Source of the DNA: Pomphorhynchus laevis
Taxonomy: Eukaryota > Acanthocephala > Palaeacanthocephala > Echinorhynchida > Pomphorhynchidae
Direction: 5' to 3'
DNA: 64,000 nucleotides
Assembly: GCA_012934845.2 (NCBI GenBank)
Contig: WNNJ02001757.1
Location: forward strand, 1-64,000
The notes beneath the pieces are model-generated. The model searched no databases. It was not told where the DNA came from and saw nothing but the letters and a program-made list of their open reading frames with translations. Both the position numbers and the translations under genes were made by a program. Shown piece after piece: positions 32,861-43,929 of this stretch (the first letter of the stretch is position 1; every line of letters starts with the position of its first letter).

Positions 32861-33487
32861 AATAATATAAGTATCCGATTTAAATAGATGTAAAAAAATT
32901 AGATCTGTTGTCACGGTAGTCGACGGCGCAACATAAAAAATAAAATACGTAACTATATGAACAACATTATTTGTCTACAATTGAGATAAATTAACTAAGT
33001 ATACGAATTTTATACTATTTATAAATTTAAAAAATGATAAATAAATAATAAATAATTAAATAATAAATAATTATAAATACTAAATAATTGTTATATAATA
33101 TTTAATGATTAACATTAAGTTAAAATTTAAGATTTAAATTTAAAATAAAATTCAATTCTTATGGATTGACTTATAAATAACAAACGATGTATTTATTGTA
33201 TTTTATTCACAAAATATTCCTTGTTGTAAATTGAAAGTAACCAAGCAAAGGGAAAACAATTTATTCAGGAAGCTTTACAATATTTCACTGAACACTATCA
33301 GCATCGTGGTCTCAAACAAAATACAAAGCACAAAATAACAACAACTAATTGTAAATAGGAAACTATAACATCAAAATATGGCGTGAAATGTAAAAGAATT
33401 ACTGAATTCCGAATGGCAGATATAAGTGACACAATAGCATGCTATTGTCTTCAAATAGATGACCTTCATACGATTATAATAAACTAT
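32861..33487. other. AT-rich stretch
   Basis: No gene or clear repeat seen. Confidence 0.5.
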
Positions 33488-33720
33488 TTATTTGATATAA
33501 GATAACTGAGTCAACGTATTTAATACGATATATAATTAAGACAAAGATAAATAATTATATAAGATTTTATACAATTTATATTTATATCAAGTTAAAATTT
33601 ATAATTGAAATTTAAAATAAAAGTCAATTTTTATGAATTGATTAAGAAATAACATATAATACATCTGACTGGATAAGGATTAGAGGTCATCAGGAGGAAC
33701 TGCTATGTGATCAGGTTTCG
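33488..33720 (+). repeat. AT-rich repeat family N1, copy
   Basis: GATAACTGAGTCAACGTATT at the left, TTATATTTATATCAAGTTAA in the body, GGAACTGCTATGTGATCAGG then TTTCG at the right. Confidence 0.7.
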
Positions 33721-33940
33721 ATTATTTTACAATCTTATATTATTAATAACAGATATGTGTTTATTATTTCTAAACATTTAATGCATAATTTAATCGTCAT
33801 GTTATTTAAATTTGTTGGACACAATGAACCCATCAAAGACTGAACTGACTTTGTTTTCTATGTTTTATTTTTCTTATTGTTTTTCCTTTTAAAACGTTTT
33901 AGTCGTTATATTAATAATAATACAATAATTTATTTAACGT

Positions 33941-33985
33941 GGCAAATGCGTGCAAAATGCACGCTTACATGACCACAAACAAACA
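33941..33985 (-). promoter_or_regulatory. LINE A1 3'-terminal hairpin
   Basis: On the minus strand: GTGGTCATGTAAGCGTGC, then GCACGCATTTGCCACG around a short loop, then TTAAATAAAT. The 7-bp stem is conserved in A3 (53230-53265) and in family B (46577-46620 and 58566-58610), while loop bases vary. Confidence 0.85.
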
Positions 33986-34018
33986 AAAAAAAGAACATCA
34001 AAGGTCACAGGTAATTAG

Positions 34019-36918
34019 TTAATTGTTGAAATAAAATTGGATTTGGCGTTTGAAGTACGGCATAGATGTTGATTGGCAGATATGAATAGGCAGTTGATTC
34101 CACGATAGAGGAGCAGCCACAATGAAGGAGCGGAGTCCAAAGGAGGTAGAGTAGTTTGGGACATGTAAAAGAAGGGAATTACGGGAACGCAGAGCACAAT
34201 ACACAGTACGAGAATTGTCGAGAAAAGGAAGGTTGAGAAATGAAGAGGTATGAGAAGTTATAAGGCGAAAAGCAATGATAAGAAGACGAATTTGAACACG
34301 ACAATAAATGGTAGGCCAATCAAGAGAAACAAGATAGTGGGATGTATGATCAAAACGACGAAGACGGAGGAGAACTCGGACGGCAGCGTTGATGATGCGT
34401 TGTAAAGGAAGAAGAGTGGATTTAGGTGAGTTGGAAAATAGACTAAGACAGTAATCAAGTCTTGAGAAAAGAAGAGAAGATATGAGAGTCATACAAGAAG
34501 GGAAATCGATCAATCTACGAACTTGACGGAGATTGCGGAGTATCAAGGTAGATGAGCGTACTTTATCACTAACGAAAGGTTTAAGTGAAAGTCGGTTGTC
34601 GAAATGAAAGCCTAGGAAAACGAGATTATCAACGATAGGAAGAATTGTAGAATTTAATGATACGGAAGGAGGTTCTACGCCGAAGCTTCGAGGTAGGATC
34701 CACATAATTTTAGATTTATCAGGATTCAGAGAAAGGCGAAGGGAAGAAAGATGATTGGAAATTGAGACAAGACAGCTGGAAACAGAAACACTAAGATCAT
34801 GAATACGATAAGCAGGTGCGTGAGCATAGATGAGAATGTCATCAGCATATTGCATAACATGGAAGTTAAATTTATGAGAAATCGAAGACAAGTCACCGAG
34901 AAGAAGAGAGAAAAGCATAGGGCCTAATACGGAGCCTTGTGGAACACCGGTCGGGATGGATGAAGGATGGGAGAGAGAAGAGTTAGAATAGACGCGAAAT
35001 GTACGGTTTGATAGATATGAAGAAAACCATGATACAGTGGGTAAAGAGAAGCCATAATCATGACGAAGGCGATGGAGAAGAATCGAGTGATCGACGATGT
35101 CAAAAGCAGACGATAGATCAAGAGAAACTATGACACTACATAATTTATGATCGCGCGAGATGAGTAAGTCGTTATAAACTTTAAGACAGGCAATTTCAGT
35201 AGAGTGATTAGAGCGAAAAGCGGCTTGGAAGGGAGGAAACAAGTTAGAGGAAAAGAGATATGTATTAACTTGCTTGAGAACGAGACGCTCAAGGAGTTTA
35301 GAGAGGGTTGGGAGAAGTGAGATTGGACGGTACGAAGATGGTAGTGAGGAGTCGAGAGATTGCTTTTTGAGGAGAGGACGAACAGTGGCGCATTTCCAGA
35401 TGGAAGGAAATGTACGGCTACGGATGGACGAGTTGAACAATGTGGTTAGGAAGGGTGAGATAGAGGAGCAGATATTTTTAAGCAAGTGAGTGGGAATTGG
35501 GTCAGAAGGAGAGGTTTTATTAGGTAATGACAGAAGAACCGAAGAAACTTCATCAGACGAAACGGGAAGAAGGTGGAATAGCTCTGGGAGGGAAGTATTT
35601 AAAGAGAAGAGTGGGTACAAGGGGGCTACGGGTAGTAGGGAAAGTAAATTAGATAGCTTAGTTTGTAGATAAGAAGAAAATTCATCAGGATTTATATTAC
35701 AAGGGTAGATGATCGTGAAAGAATTGAGTTTAAGATTTTCCAATGAGATTTAGAGTTGGAAGATGACTCGAGTTGATTTCGCCAAAAGATAGTACGTTTA
35801 GTACGTATAAGAATGAGATGTGAACGGCGTAGAGAAAAGTAGGAATCACGGAGATTTGGAGGGAGTGAGTTGGGAGAACGTTTAAGAAAGCGATTATACA
35901 CACGAAAAGAGTGACGGAGTCGACGCTTAGAAAGACTACAGTCAGAATCGAACCAGGGAGCATGGCGCAAGCGCTGAGAGCGTCGGAGTCGACTAGGCAG
36001 AAGTTTATTGATGATAGACATAAGTTCAGAATCAAACAGAATGCAGAGATCATCGGGAGAGAGATAGTTAAGAGGAAGTGAAAAGAGTGAAGAATTGAGT
36101 AAGGCTGTGCAGAGAATAGGGATATCGAGAAGTTTCCAGGGTCGACTTGGTGTAGATAATGGTGGAGGCGGAGAAGGAGGATGGGGACGAGTAAGAGTAA
36201 GAGTGACAAGGAAATGATCGGACAAACCAGGATCAGTAATTGACAAGGAAGTATAGTCATTGAAGCAGATAGGAACAGCAATGATGTCGAGAGCACCGCC
36301 GAGAATATGAGTTGGGCTTGTTGAAAGTAATTTATAGTTAAAATCAGAAAAAAGATTAGTTAAAGTGATAGAGTCAGAGTCAGCCGGGCGATCAAGACGA
36401 ATGTTAAAGTCACCGAGAACAAAAGAAGGAGTATAAGACAATGAACAGTGAGACATAAGATCTGCAAGGTCGTTAAAGAAGATACGTGAGGGGGCAACTG
36501 AACCTGGACGGTATACAATCACAAGTTCCAGAGGGAAAGGAGTTGATAATCTGCATATGAGTAATTCGAACGAGGTGTAACGGATGTTAACGTTAATTTT
36601 ACGTAAAGACATTGGGTGACGAGCAATGGCAACAATACCGCCATGGTTAGAAGCAGTAGATGTATGAGAGGCAATTGGACGAGCTGATTCAACTAGAGAA
36701 CAACCAGAGCGACATAGACGACGAATAGCAAGATCGTCGGAGTCAGAGTGCCAGGATTCGGTAATGCAGAGAATATCGATAGATAATTGATCGAAGATAT
36801 CGAGAAGCATATCAGCTTTATGAAGAATGGAGCGAGTGTTGAATAGACTAAGACGAAAAGTATGCTTAGGAGCGAGATCGACTAGCGAAGAAGACAAGGG
36901 GGAGAGATGGGACGCCAT
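34019..36918 (-). CDS. LINE A1 ORF2: AP endonuclease + reverse transcriptase (one frameshift)
   Basis: About 966 residues in two frames: 36918-35692 (endonuclease) and 35743-34019 (RT). Endonuclease: LFNTRSILHKADML, ITESWHSDSDD, VLGDFNIRLD, LSDHFLVTLT. RT: SSYRPISLLPTLSKLLERL, AAFRSNHSTE, SLDLSSAFDIVDHSILLHRL, GVPQGSVLGPMLF, and catalytic MQYADDILIYAH. A C-terminal FGLRSFIVAAPLSWNQLP segment follows. The motif style is CR1-group. In A3 the same junction (ILKSILSISTTPCNTNPDEF) reads through in one frame, so the shift near 35715 is a private 1-base indel of A1. It supplies nicking and target-primed reverse transcription. Confidence 0.93.
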
Positions 36919-38124
36919 CGAATTTTTGGCCTTGTGTGTACAACGTGAAAATTTCCGTTGATTTGACGTATAGATAAGGATGACTCGCCGTTTGTTTCAC
37001 GTCGATGTTTCTCAATGCGAGCTAAATTGAGCTGGGCAATATCAGAAGGGGAGCGGTCAGGAAAGATACGGCAAGTAGATGAAGTGGTAAGAAGTTTAAA
37101 ACGTTGGGAGAGTACCGAAGAGGCATGTGAACTATGTCGAAAAACGATTTTTATCATCGAGGCGACATTGAGGAGAAGCAGATTCGGAAACCTTTAAATT
37201 AGATATGATAATGCATCGATCGCGCGAAGGAAAACGATTACGTAGTGGTGGACGGAAAGACCTGGTAGCAGTAGAGGCAGAAGAGCAGATAAACGTAGGA
37301 ATGACATGGGTGCTAAGTGAAGATTTAAGATAGTTTGGAGCATGTGTGACAGGAGTGGAGTGTTGAATCGGTTGATCGGAGATGTTACTGGAGATGATTT
37401 TGACGGAAGGATGTAAATTATTGATAGGTGATACGGTTGGAGCATGTGTGACAGAAGTGGATTGTTGAATAGGTTGAACGGCGATGTTACTGGAGATAAT
37501 TTTGACAGAAGGATGTAAATTATTGAGAAGTGATACGGTAGAGGTAGAGTAAGGAGTACGTGAAGAGAAGAAAGAAGTATGAGATGTATTTAGATGTGGG
37601 GATGAATAGGAAAAATGAGGTACGAGATGAAGGCCTTTACTGTTTGCATTGTTAGGAAGATGAAGATTAAGGGAAGTTTTATCCGTAGTTAAAGGAGGAG
37701 TGTGTGTGAGAGAAGTTTCAAGAACGGGTTTCATAGATGACGAAGGAGTTAGTAAGCAAACGGATGACGACGATAGATTGGAAGATATGTTGTCGTTTGT
37801 TGATGTTCCATGTATAACAGCGGTCTGAGTCGACTGAGAGATATCATCAAGTTTATTTATTGAGCACAAATCTGTTTTGTTAGCGTTCAGAACGTCTCCA
37901 CCGTTTGAGTGGTCATTCTTCATTAGCTTACCTACGAGGGCAGCACAACAGAAGCCGCAGAGGAAATTCCGATTTAAAACGTTGTCCTCGTCAGTGAAAG
38001 GAATGGCAACGTGAGTCCAAACATTGCAGTTCTTGTTGTCGCATCCAATTTGCTTTTCGATGTAAGCTTCCTTGACGGACTTGAGTTGCTGGCCGACATT
38101 TTTAGTTAGCTTTCTCTTTGCCAT
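36882..38124 (-). CDS. LINE A1 ORF1: PHD-like finger + RRM-like protein (one frameshift)
   Basis: First frame 38124-37132 (330 residues), continued from about 37157 to 36882. Near residue 29 is CDNKNC-x12-23-FLCGFC, a PHD-like zinc cluster. The middle is Ser/Thr/His-rich with an imperfect 32-residue repeat (NLHPSVKIISSNI...VTHAP twice, 37316-37530). It then has RDRCIIISNLKVSE, an RNP-like strand of an RRM-type fold, and after the frameshift LARIEKHRRETNG...IRQINGNFHVV. The same order (finger, RRM-like) occurs in E. LINE ORF1 proteins bind the element RNA; a finger of this type is known from CR1-group ORF1s. Confidence 0.85.
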
Positions 38125-38361
38125 AATAAAATGTTAATTAGTTAGTTATAATCAAGAATGTTTAAACTCCGTTAGTCTGCAAGTCGTTAGTTGTAAGTAG
38201 CGAGCGGATGTCGTCGATGGTTGTCGATAATTGTCAAGCGGATGGTTGTCGATGGTTGTCGTTAGTTGTCGTCGAAGGTTGTCGTTGGTTGTCGTCGAAG
38301 ATTGTAGTTTGATTGTTTTACAATCTTGGTGGACAAGATTTTCCGCGAGCGAAGCGAGCAT

Positions 38362-38475
38362 AACTGAAATCTGGAACTGAAATCTGGAACTGAAATCTGG
38401 AACTGAAATCTGGAACTGAAATCTGGAACTGAAATCTGGAACTGAAATCTGGAACTGAAATCTGGAACTGAAATT
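38362..38475 (-). repeat. 13-bp tandem array in LINE A1 5' region
   Basis: AACTGAAATCTGG repeated about 8.7 times with almost no variation. It lies just upstream of the ORF1 leader, where some LINEs carry promoter monomers. Confidence 0.95.
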
Positions 38476-38827
38476 GTAAGAGTTTTAATAACCAAGACTT
38501 ATTTTAACGTATTATATTACCAAGACTTATTATATTGTTGTTAACAAAATCCTTATTATTAAATTTGTTTAGCGGACTGTTGTCAAGGTGACAAAAATTA
38601 ATCCGCTTACATATTTTTTAATTTAATATTTAATCATTTCATAGGAATATTTAGAATTACTAAAAGTAAACTTTGAATTAAACTATTTTATTTATTATTT
38701 ATTAATTAGTTAATTAATTATTGTAGTTAATTATTATTATTAAATACAACAGCAGCAAAAGAGCGTAGAGCTCATACAGGCTGGGTACAGGGTAAAAAAA
38801 CAAATATCAATGAAAATTAGATTGTTC

Positions 38828-40973
38828 TAAGTTAGTAAATTCTTCAGACTTCTCTTGAAGGACAAAATACTGGAGGCCGAAACCACTTGACTTGGTAGCT
38901 TATTCCAGCTTTTCCACGTTCGGTTTACAATTGTGTTAAATCTTCTTCGTAGACGAATGTGGGTCTTTAACGTGAGGTGATGTCCCCTCAATCTGTTTGA
39001 ATTTCGAACAGTTTACGACAAACATGTTCCCTCTGCCCTTTTTGAACATTAAGCGTTGTCCACACAAACATTAAATCATATGACTTTAAAGATTTCTTCA
39101 CTGTGGTCACACCAAGTGCGTGGAGTCGAAAAATGAATGAGAGCTTGCGTTGGCTGGGTACAAGATGTGTGGCCTTGCGTAATATGGATTCGTACAGGTT
39201 CATCTCTGTCGTAGTTTGAGGGTGGCAGGCAGGTGAAGCGTATCTCATTAAAGATAAGACATAAGCATTGTAAATTAACTTAAAACTGGATGCGTCAAGC
39301 TGGCCAATGGTCCTTCTAATAAGTCCTAAAATTCGACGGCATTTAGCAACTGTGTGACTGGTGTGTGGGATGGTCGATAAGCTTCTATTTACAATCACTC
39401 CAAGGTCTTGAAATTGGGGAACTGTTTCAATTTCTCTTCCGTCAATGGTATATGACGAATTGATGTGTAGATGTCCGATGCGCATATGTTTTGACTTATC
39501 GGGGTTTAATACCAGTTCCCGTTGATTACACCATACCTTAATATTATCAATGTCTCTCTGGAGTATCATTGGATCTCGGCTATCGATTATTGGTCGCCAA
39601 ATTTTCAAGTCGTCGGCATATAAACCACATGGACTCGAAATAGCTGTAGTAAGCTCGTTGATGTAAATAATGAAGAGCAATGGACTGAGTACCGATCCCT
39701 GAGGAACACCGCGTCCAGGAGTTCTTGTCTTTGACATATGTTTATTGGCCAATACAGTAATCTTCCGATTTCTAAGGAAGGAGTTAATCCAATTTAGGAG
39801 GGTTCCTCTGATGCCGTACTGTTCCAGCGTAATAAGGAGGACATCATAGTATATCCGATCAAATGCTTTGCTGAGGTCGAAAAACAAAACATCAACACTA
39901 ACTCCAGCCTCGGCATATCTGGTCCAATCACTTCTCGCAAGTACGAGGTTTGTGACAGTAGATCTTCCTGGGCGGAAACGATGCTGGTTGTCGCAGAGTC
40001 CTTGGTTCCCTTCTAGGTGCCCGATGATTCGTTTAAAAAGCAGTTTCTCTAGCACTTTACAAGCAACGCAGGTAAGGCTTATTGGCCGATAGTTGCTTGC
40101 TAGATTACGGTCGCCTTTTTTGTAGAGAGGTCGGATTATAGAACATTTCCAATCTGATGGTATACAGCCTGTTGACAAGGATAAATCGAATATGGTGTGT
40201 AAAGGTTCATATATTACTGGTGCAAGTTCCCGAAGAAGAATTGGAGGAATATTGTCTGGTCCTGCCGCAATTGATCGTGGTAGCTTTAGAAGTTCGTTAA
40301 GTACCTCAAATTTATCAAATGGAGTAAATTCGTAACACGGATATTGAGCTGTGGAGACTCGGGGGCAATACTGACAGGTAGGACTCTCTAGCGTGAATTG
40401 ATCCAGGAAAATATTGGCAATTGCTTTGTCATCAAATGTGAGCTCATCGGTTTCCATAAATATAGAGTTGATCTTAGCCGTAGTTGATTTTAACGAGCTG
40501 ATATGTTTGAACAATTTACTGGGATATCTTTTTGATGATCGACAAAGAGAGGAAACGAAGCACCTGCGTTTCTGACGTTTGAGTGCCGTTACTTGATTTC
40601 GTAATTCCTTGTAATCGGTCCAAGAACAATTCCCTTCTTTGAATTTTTTGTAAATTTTGTCTCTTGTCTTAATCATTTGTTTAATCTGCGAGTCAAACCA
40701 AATGGGAGTTTTGTGGGATGTGCGCTGACGTTTTAAAGGTGAGAAGTAATTTAGAGCATTGATCAAGGTAGATTTGAAATTTTCCCAGCACTGATCTATG
40801 CCAATTACATATGGATTAGTCCATTGAATGTTTCGAATAGCTTGCGTCATACTTGCGAAATTCGCTTTGAAGGGATTCAATTCGGGTTTTGCCGAGGGGG
40901 TTGTTTTAAAGAGACTTACAGAAAGCGCCAGCCTAATGACACAATGATCACTGTGGCCAATAGGGGGCTGAGA
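38828..40973 (-). pseudogene. LINE E reverse transcriptase
   Basis: The main open part is 40880-38988 (630 residues), and the same frame is open up to about 40973. Motifs: ASNYRPISLTCVACKVLEKL, GRSTVTNLVLARSDW, FFDLSKAFDRI, GVPQGSVLSPLLFIIYINEL, catalytic LYADDLKIWRPI, LNPDKSKHMRIG. After a frameshift at about 38990 the C-terminus continues as LRGHHLTLKTHIRLRRRF and NKLPSQVVSASSILSFKRS to a TAG at 38830-38828. Confidence 0.93.
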
Positions 40974-41620
40974 GAGATTTCATCAATTGTGGGTTCCCCT
41001 CGTGATAAGCAGAGGTCTAAAATGGCAGATGATTGCTTCCTCCTTCTAGTGGGTTCGTGAATATGCTGGGTTAGATTGAGATCGTTGAACGTATCAAGGA
41101 GATTGGATGATTCAACATCACAACCATGTGTTGAAGTATATAGGTCCCAATTGACATAAGGCATATTGAAGTCTCCTAGGATAATGATCGGTGATAAGCT
41201 TGTTAGGTGATGTCGTAAAGAGATGCCAATCTTTTCAGTTGCGGAGCGCGGAGAGCGGTAAAATAAACCGATTTTTAGTTTCTGTCTCTCAGGAGAAGAT
41301 ACTGTTGCCCACAGATATTCGTTGTATGAATCATCTGATACAATGCTGTGCTCGATGATGGTTAACGGTTGCTTGACGTATAATATAACTCCACCTCCTT
41401 TTGAGGCGGTTCGATCCGATCGTATAACAAAGTAGTCTGAGATTGAGATTTCATTATCAGATATATCGTTGTTAAGCCAGGTTTCGCTCAATGCTATGAT
41501 GTTTGGGTTCATTCAATTAGCGAGACACTATTTTGTCAAATTTGTTGTGCATGTTTAAACAGTTGGAGTACATGACGTAAATATTATTTTGAGAGTAATA
41601 GTAGTGGTGAGGTGTCGCTG
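40916..41620 (-). pseudogene. LINE E AP endonuclease
   Basis: Begins NIYVMYSNCLNMHNKFDKIV (frame stops at 41517), then IIALSETWL, KGGGVILYV, GLFYRSPRS, IIILGDFNMP in the next frame. The final SDH motif (PIGHSDHCVIRLAL) is in a third frame after a 1-base shift in a C-run at about 40973. All catalytic segments are recognisable; two frame breaks. Confidence 0.9.
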
Positions 41621-41639
41621 TTGGTGTTAAAATGGGATT

Positions 41640-42888
41640 GATGTATACGTGTTGAATGCACGAATCTGTGCGGCGGAGAGTATCGATGGAACGGTTAGAC
41701 GGATTCCTAGGTTGGATCGCGTATTTACCCATCGCCGCACAATTTGAAAATTTTTCACAATTAGATCGTTTTCACCGTTTTGAATTCTTTGTTGAAGCTC
41801 GTTCCTTGCAGATTTGAATTTGTTTCTATATTCAGTGCTGAGATCAGGTCGAAGTCTGATACTGGAGCCCCTTAACTTAAAGGAATTCTTGATGATTTGC
41901 TTACTAGTCTCGGGGCTATCAACAACAACTTTCAAAAGCCTTGGTTTGGTACCATCTTGTTTCTTCCCAATGCGAAAGAAGTGTATTACCTGTCTATTTT
42001 GTTCGACTGATATTTCTGTTGGGGGAACAGTTGAAAGAACTTGCTTTACTGAATCAACATCATGTTTAATCCGGATGAGACTGTTTGGACTCAGTGATTC
42101 GTTTAAATTTACTATGATGAAACATTTATCCCGATCGAATGTTCGGCGTTTATGTCGTTTAGGCTAAGATAGAATAGGTATATTGGGGTTATCAGTGTTG
42201 TTTACAGTGGAATTGGTATGATTTATCATTTGTTTGAGTGTTTCATCCATTTTATATAGACTGTGGGTTGTTTGATGACAAGAAAAAGCTGGGAGTGCTG
42301 TGTGATGTGGTGCTTCTGTGTTTGTTTCCGGCCTTGGATGTGTTTTCTGGGTGATACGGAATGTTTTTTCTGTGTACCCTTGTAAGAAATGGTGGAATTC
42401 TCTAGATTTGACGAATCCAGGAAATCAGATTTGAGTTTAGGTAAGGAAGTTTCAAGGGTTGTTGCCTTTACGATTCGCGATCTTGCATGTCCTCGTGTCC
42501 AAACTCGAGTAGGGGTAGATTTCCGGAATATTGAAGTATCAGATGTTGCCATTATGTTGATCGGGGCGATTTCATTGTCTAGTGATGGTATTGTATCTTG
42601 CTCGAATACTTCACATGTATAAGGGATATCTGATCGTAGTGGTTTATCAGTGTCTTCGATTAGTGAGCGTAGGTTGTTAATGGTCTTATTTAAATCTGCA
42701 ATTGCTAGAGCTGCACAGAAACCACAATAGAAATTGCGACTCGTCATTGTTTGAGAACTGTCTGAGAGGAAGCTTACTTTGGTTAATATCGTGCAGCCGT
42801 GAGAGTCACATGCCACTTCATTATCTGCGTACCCAACCGACTTTGTTGTATTGCTGTATTTCGCTTGCTTGTTGGTCTTCTTTGTCAT
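41640..42888 (-). pseudogene. LINE E ORF1: PHD-like finger + RRM-like segment
   Basis: 42888-42226 encodes 220 residues with CDSHGC-x15-30-FYCGFC, matching the A1 finger. A second frame (about 42160-41650) gives RTFDRDKCFIIVNLNESLSP, TKPRLLKVVVDSPE, RIQNGENDLIVKNFQIVRRW, an RRM-like domain plus basic C-terminal part. The frames are separated by a stop and shift near 42200. Confidence 0.85.
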
Positions 42889-43200
42889 ATTTTTGTCATA
42901 TAATGTGATATTGTACTGGAATTCAAATTTCCATCAATTTTTCAAACGGAAAATTCGTTATTGAATAATGGATCCGACCAACATATTTCGTTTATTGCGG
43001 TATCAATGGAATTTGATTTAAATTTCAATTTGAAATTGTAAGAACTTATTATAATCAAGACAATTTTAAATTCTTTAATCGTTGAAGTAATCGTTGTAAT
43101 CAATGTAATCGTTGTAAACGTTGTAATCGTAGTAATATAGTTGTAATCGTAGTAATTGTAGCAATCGTAGTAATCGTAGTTTGTATGTTATTTATTGTAA

Positions 43201-43929
43201 GTCATCATCGATCAAATACCTTGAGATGATTGTGATAGTTTGTTTATTTGTCAATCGGGGCAGGGTTTATAAAAAGGTACAACTTAATAGAAATATTCTG
43301 TTTTTAAGTATTTAACAATCAAGACAATTTTAGCTAGTCTAAAATGTTCTAATTCATCATCATCCCTTCCCATCCATATTTTCTCATTAATTAATAAGTT
43401 AATTAATGACGATTGTAGATTTAAATATTAAATTCAATTATTTAATAGTAGTTTTAATTAAATGTTCATTAAATGTTCATAAATAAAATTCTCATTAAAT
43501 AATAAACATAAATATTCGTATTATATAACCTAACATAACATAGATATAGCATATTTAACATATGTTATATCATAACATATTATATAACATAAATATAAAT
43601 ATCATTATGTTGATACCAGCAAGAAACAAGTATGATTTTATTTTACAATATCAGCATGTGCCCAGTCATATTTAAATTTAATTTCATAAAATTTCAATGA
43701 AAGGAAGTATTGACACGACTATAATTTCGGAGTTCAATAAAAATCTATTTCACAGGTCAATAATAACTTGTAATTAGAACAAATCAGATCAGATAATTGA
43801 GTCTGTGTATTTTATAATATTAATATCATTATGCTAATATCAGTAAAAAACAAGTATGCTTTTGTTTTACAATCTTATAAATAAATTATAAACAATAAAT
43901 AATTGTTATAAAAAATATATTTATTAATT
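43201..43929. other. AT-rich stretch
   Basis: No gene is seen. AATCAGATCAGATAATTGAG at about 43783 is a fragment of repeat N1. GAGTTCAATAAAAA and similar words are not informative. Confidence 0.5.

Larger units (their letters stand above)
33930..38490 (-). mobile_element. CR1-like LINE, family A, near-intact copy A1
   Basis: Order on the minus strand: 5' repeat array (38475-38362), 5' UTR, ORF1 (38124-36882), ORF2 (36918-34019, overlapping ORF1 by 37 bp), 3' UTR ending in a hairpin and an AT-rich tail at about 33930. Each ORF has one apparent frameshift and otherwise no stop, so insertion is recent. Damaged relatives A2 (43930-46040) and A3 (53211-56186) are close by. No target-site duplication could be assigned in the AT-rich flanks. 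Confidence 0.9.
38700..43200 (-). mobile_element. CR1/Jockey-like LINE, family E
   Basis: Follows A1 head to tail on the same strand. Order: repeat-rich 5' region (43180-43085, GTAATCGTT-type units), ORF1 (42888 to about 41700), endonuclease (about 41620-40900), RT (about 40973-38828), and a 3' UTR ending in TAATAATAATAATTAA at about 38735. At least four frameshifts or stops; inactive but fairly young. Confidence 0.9.
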
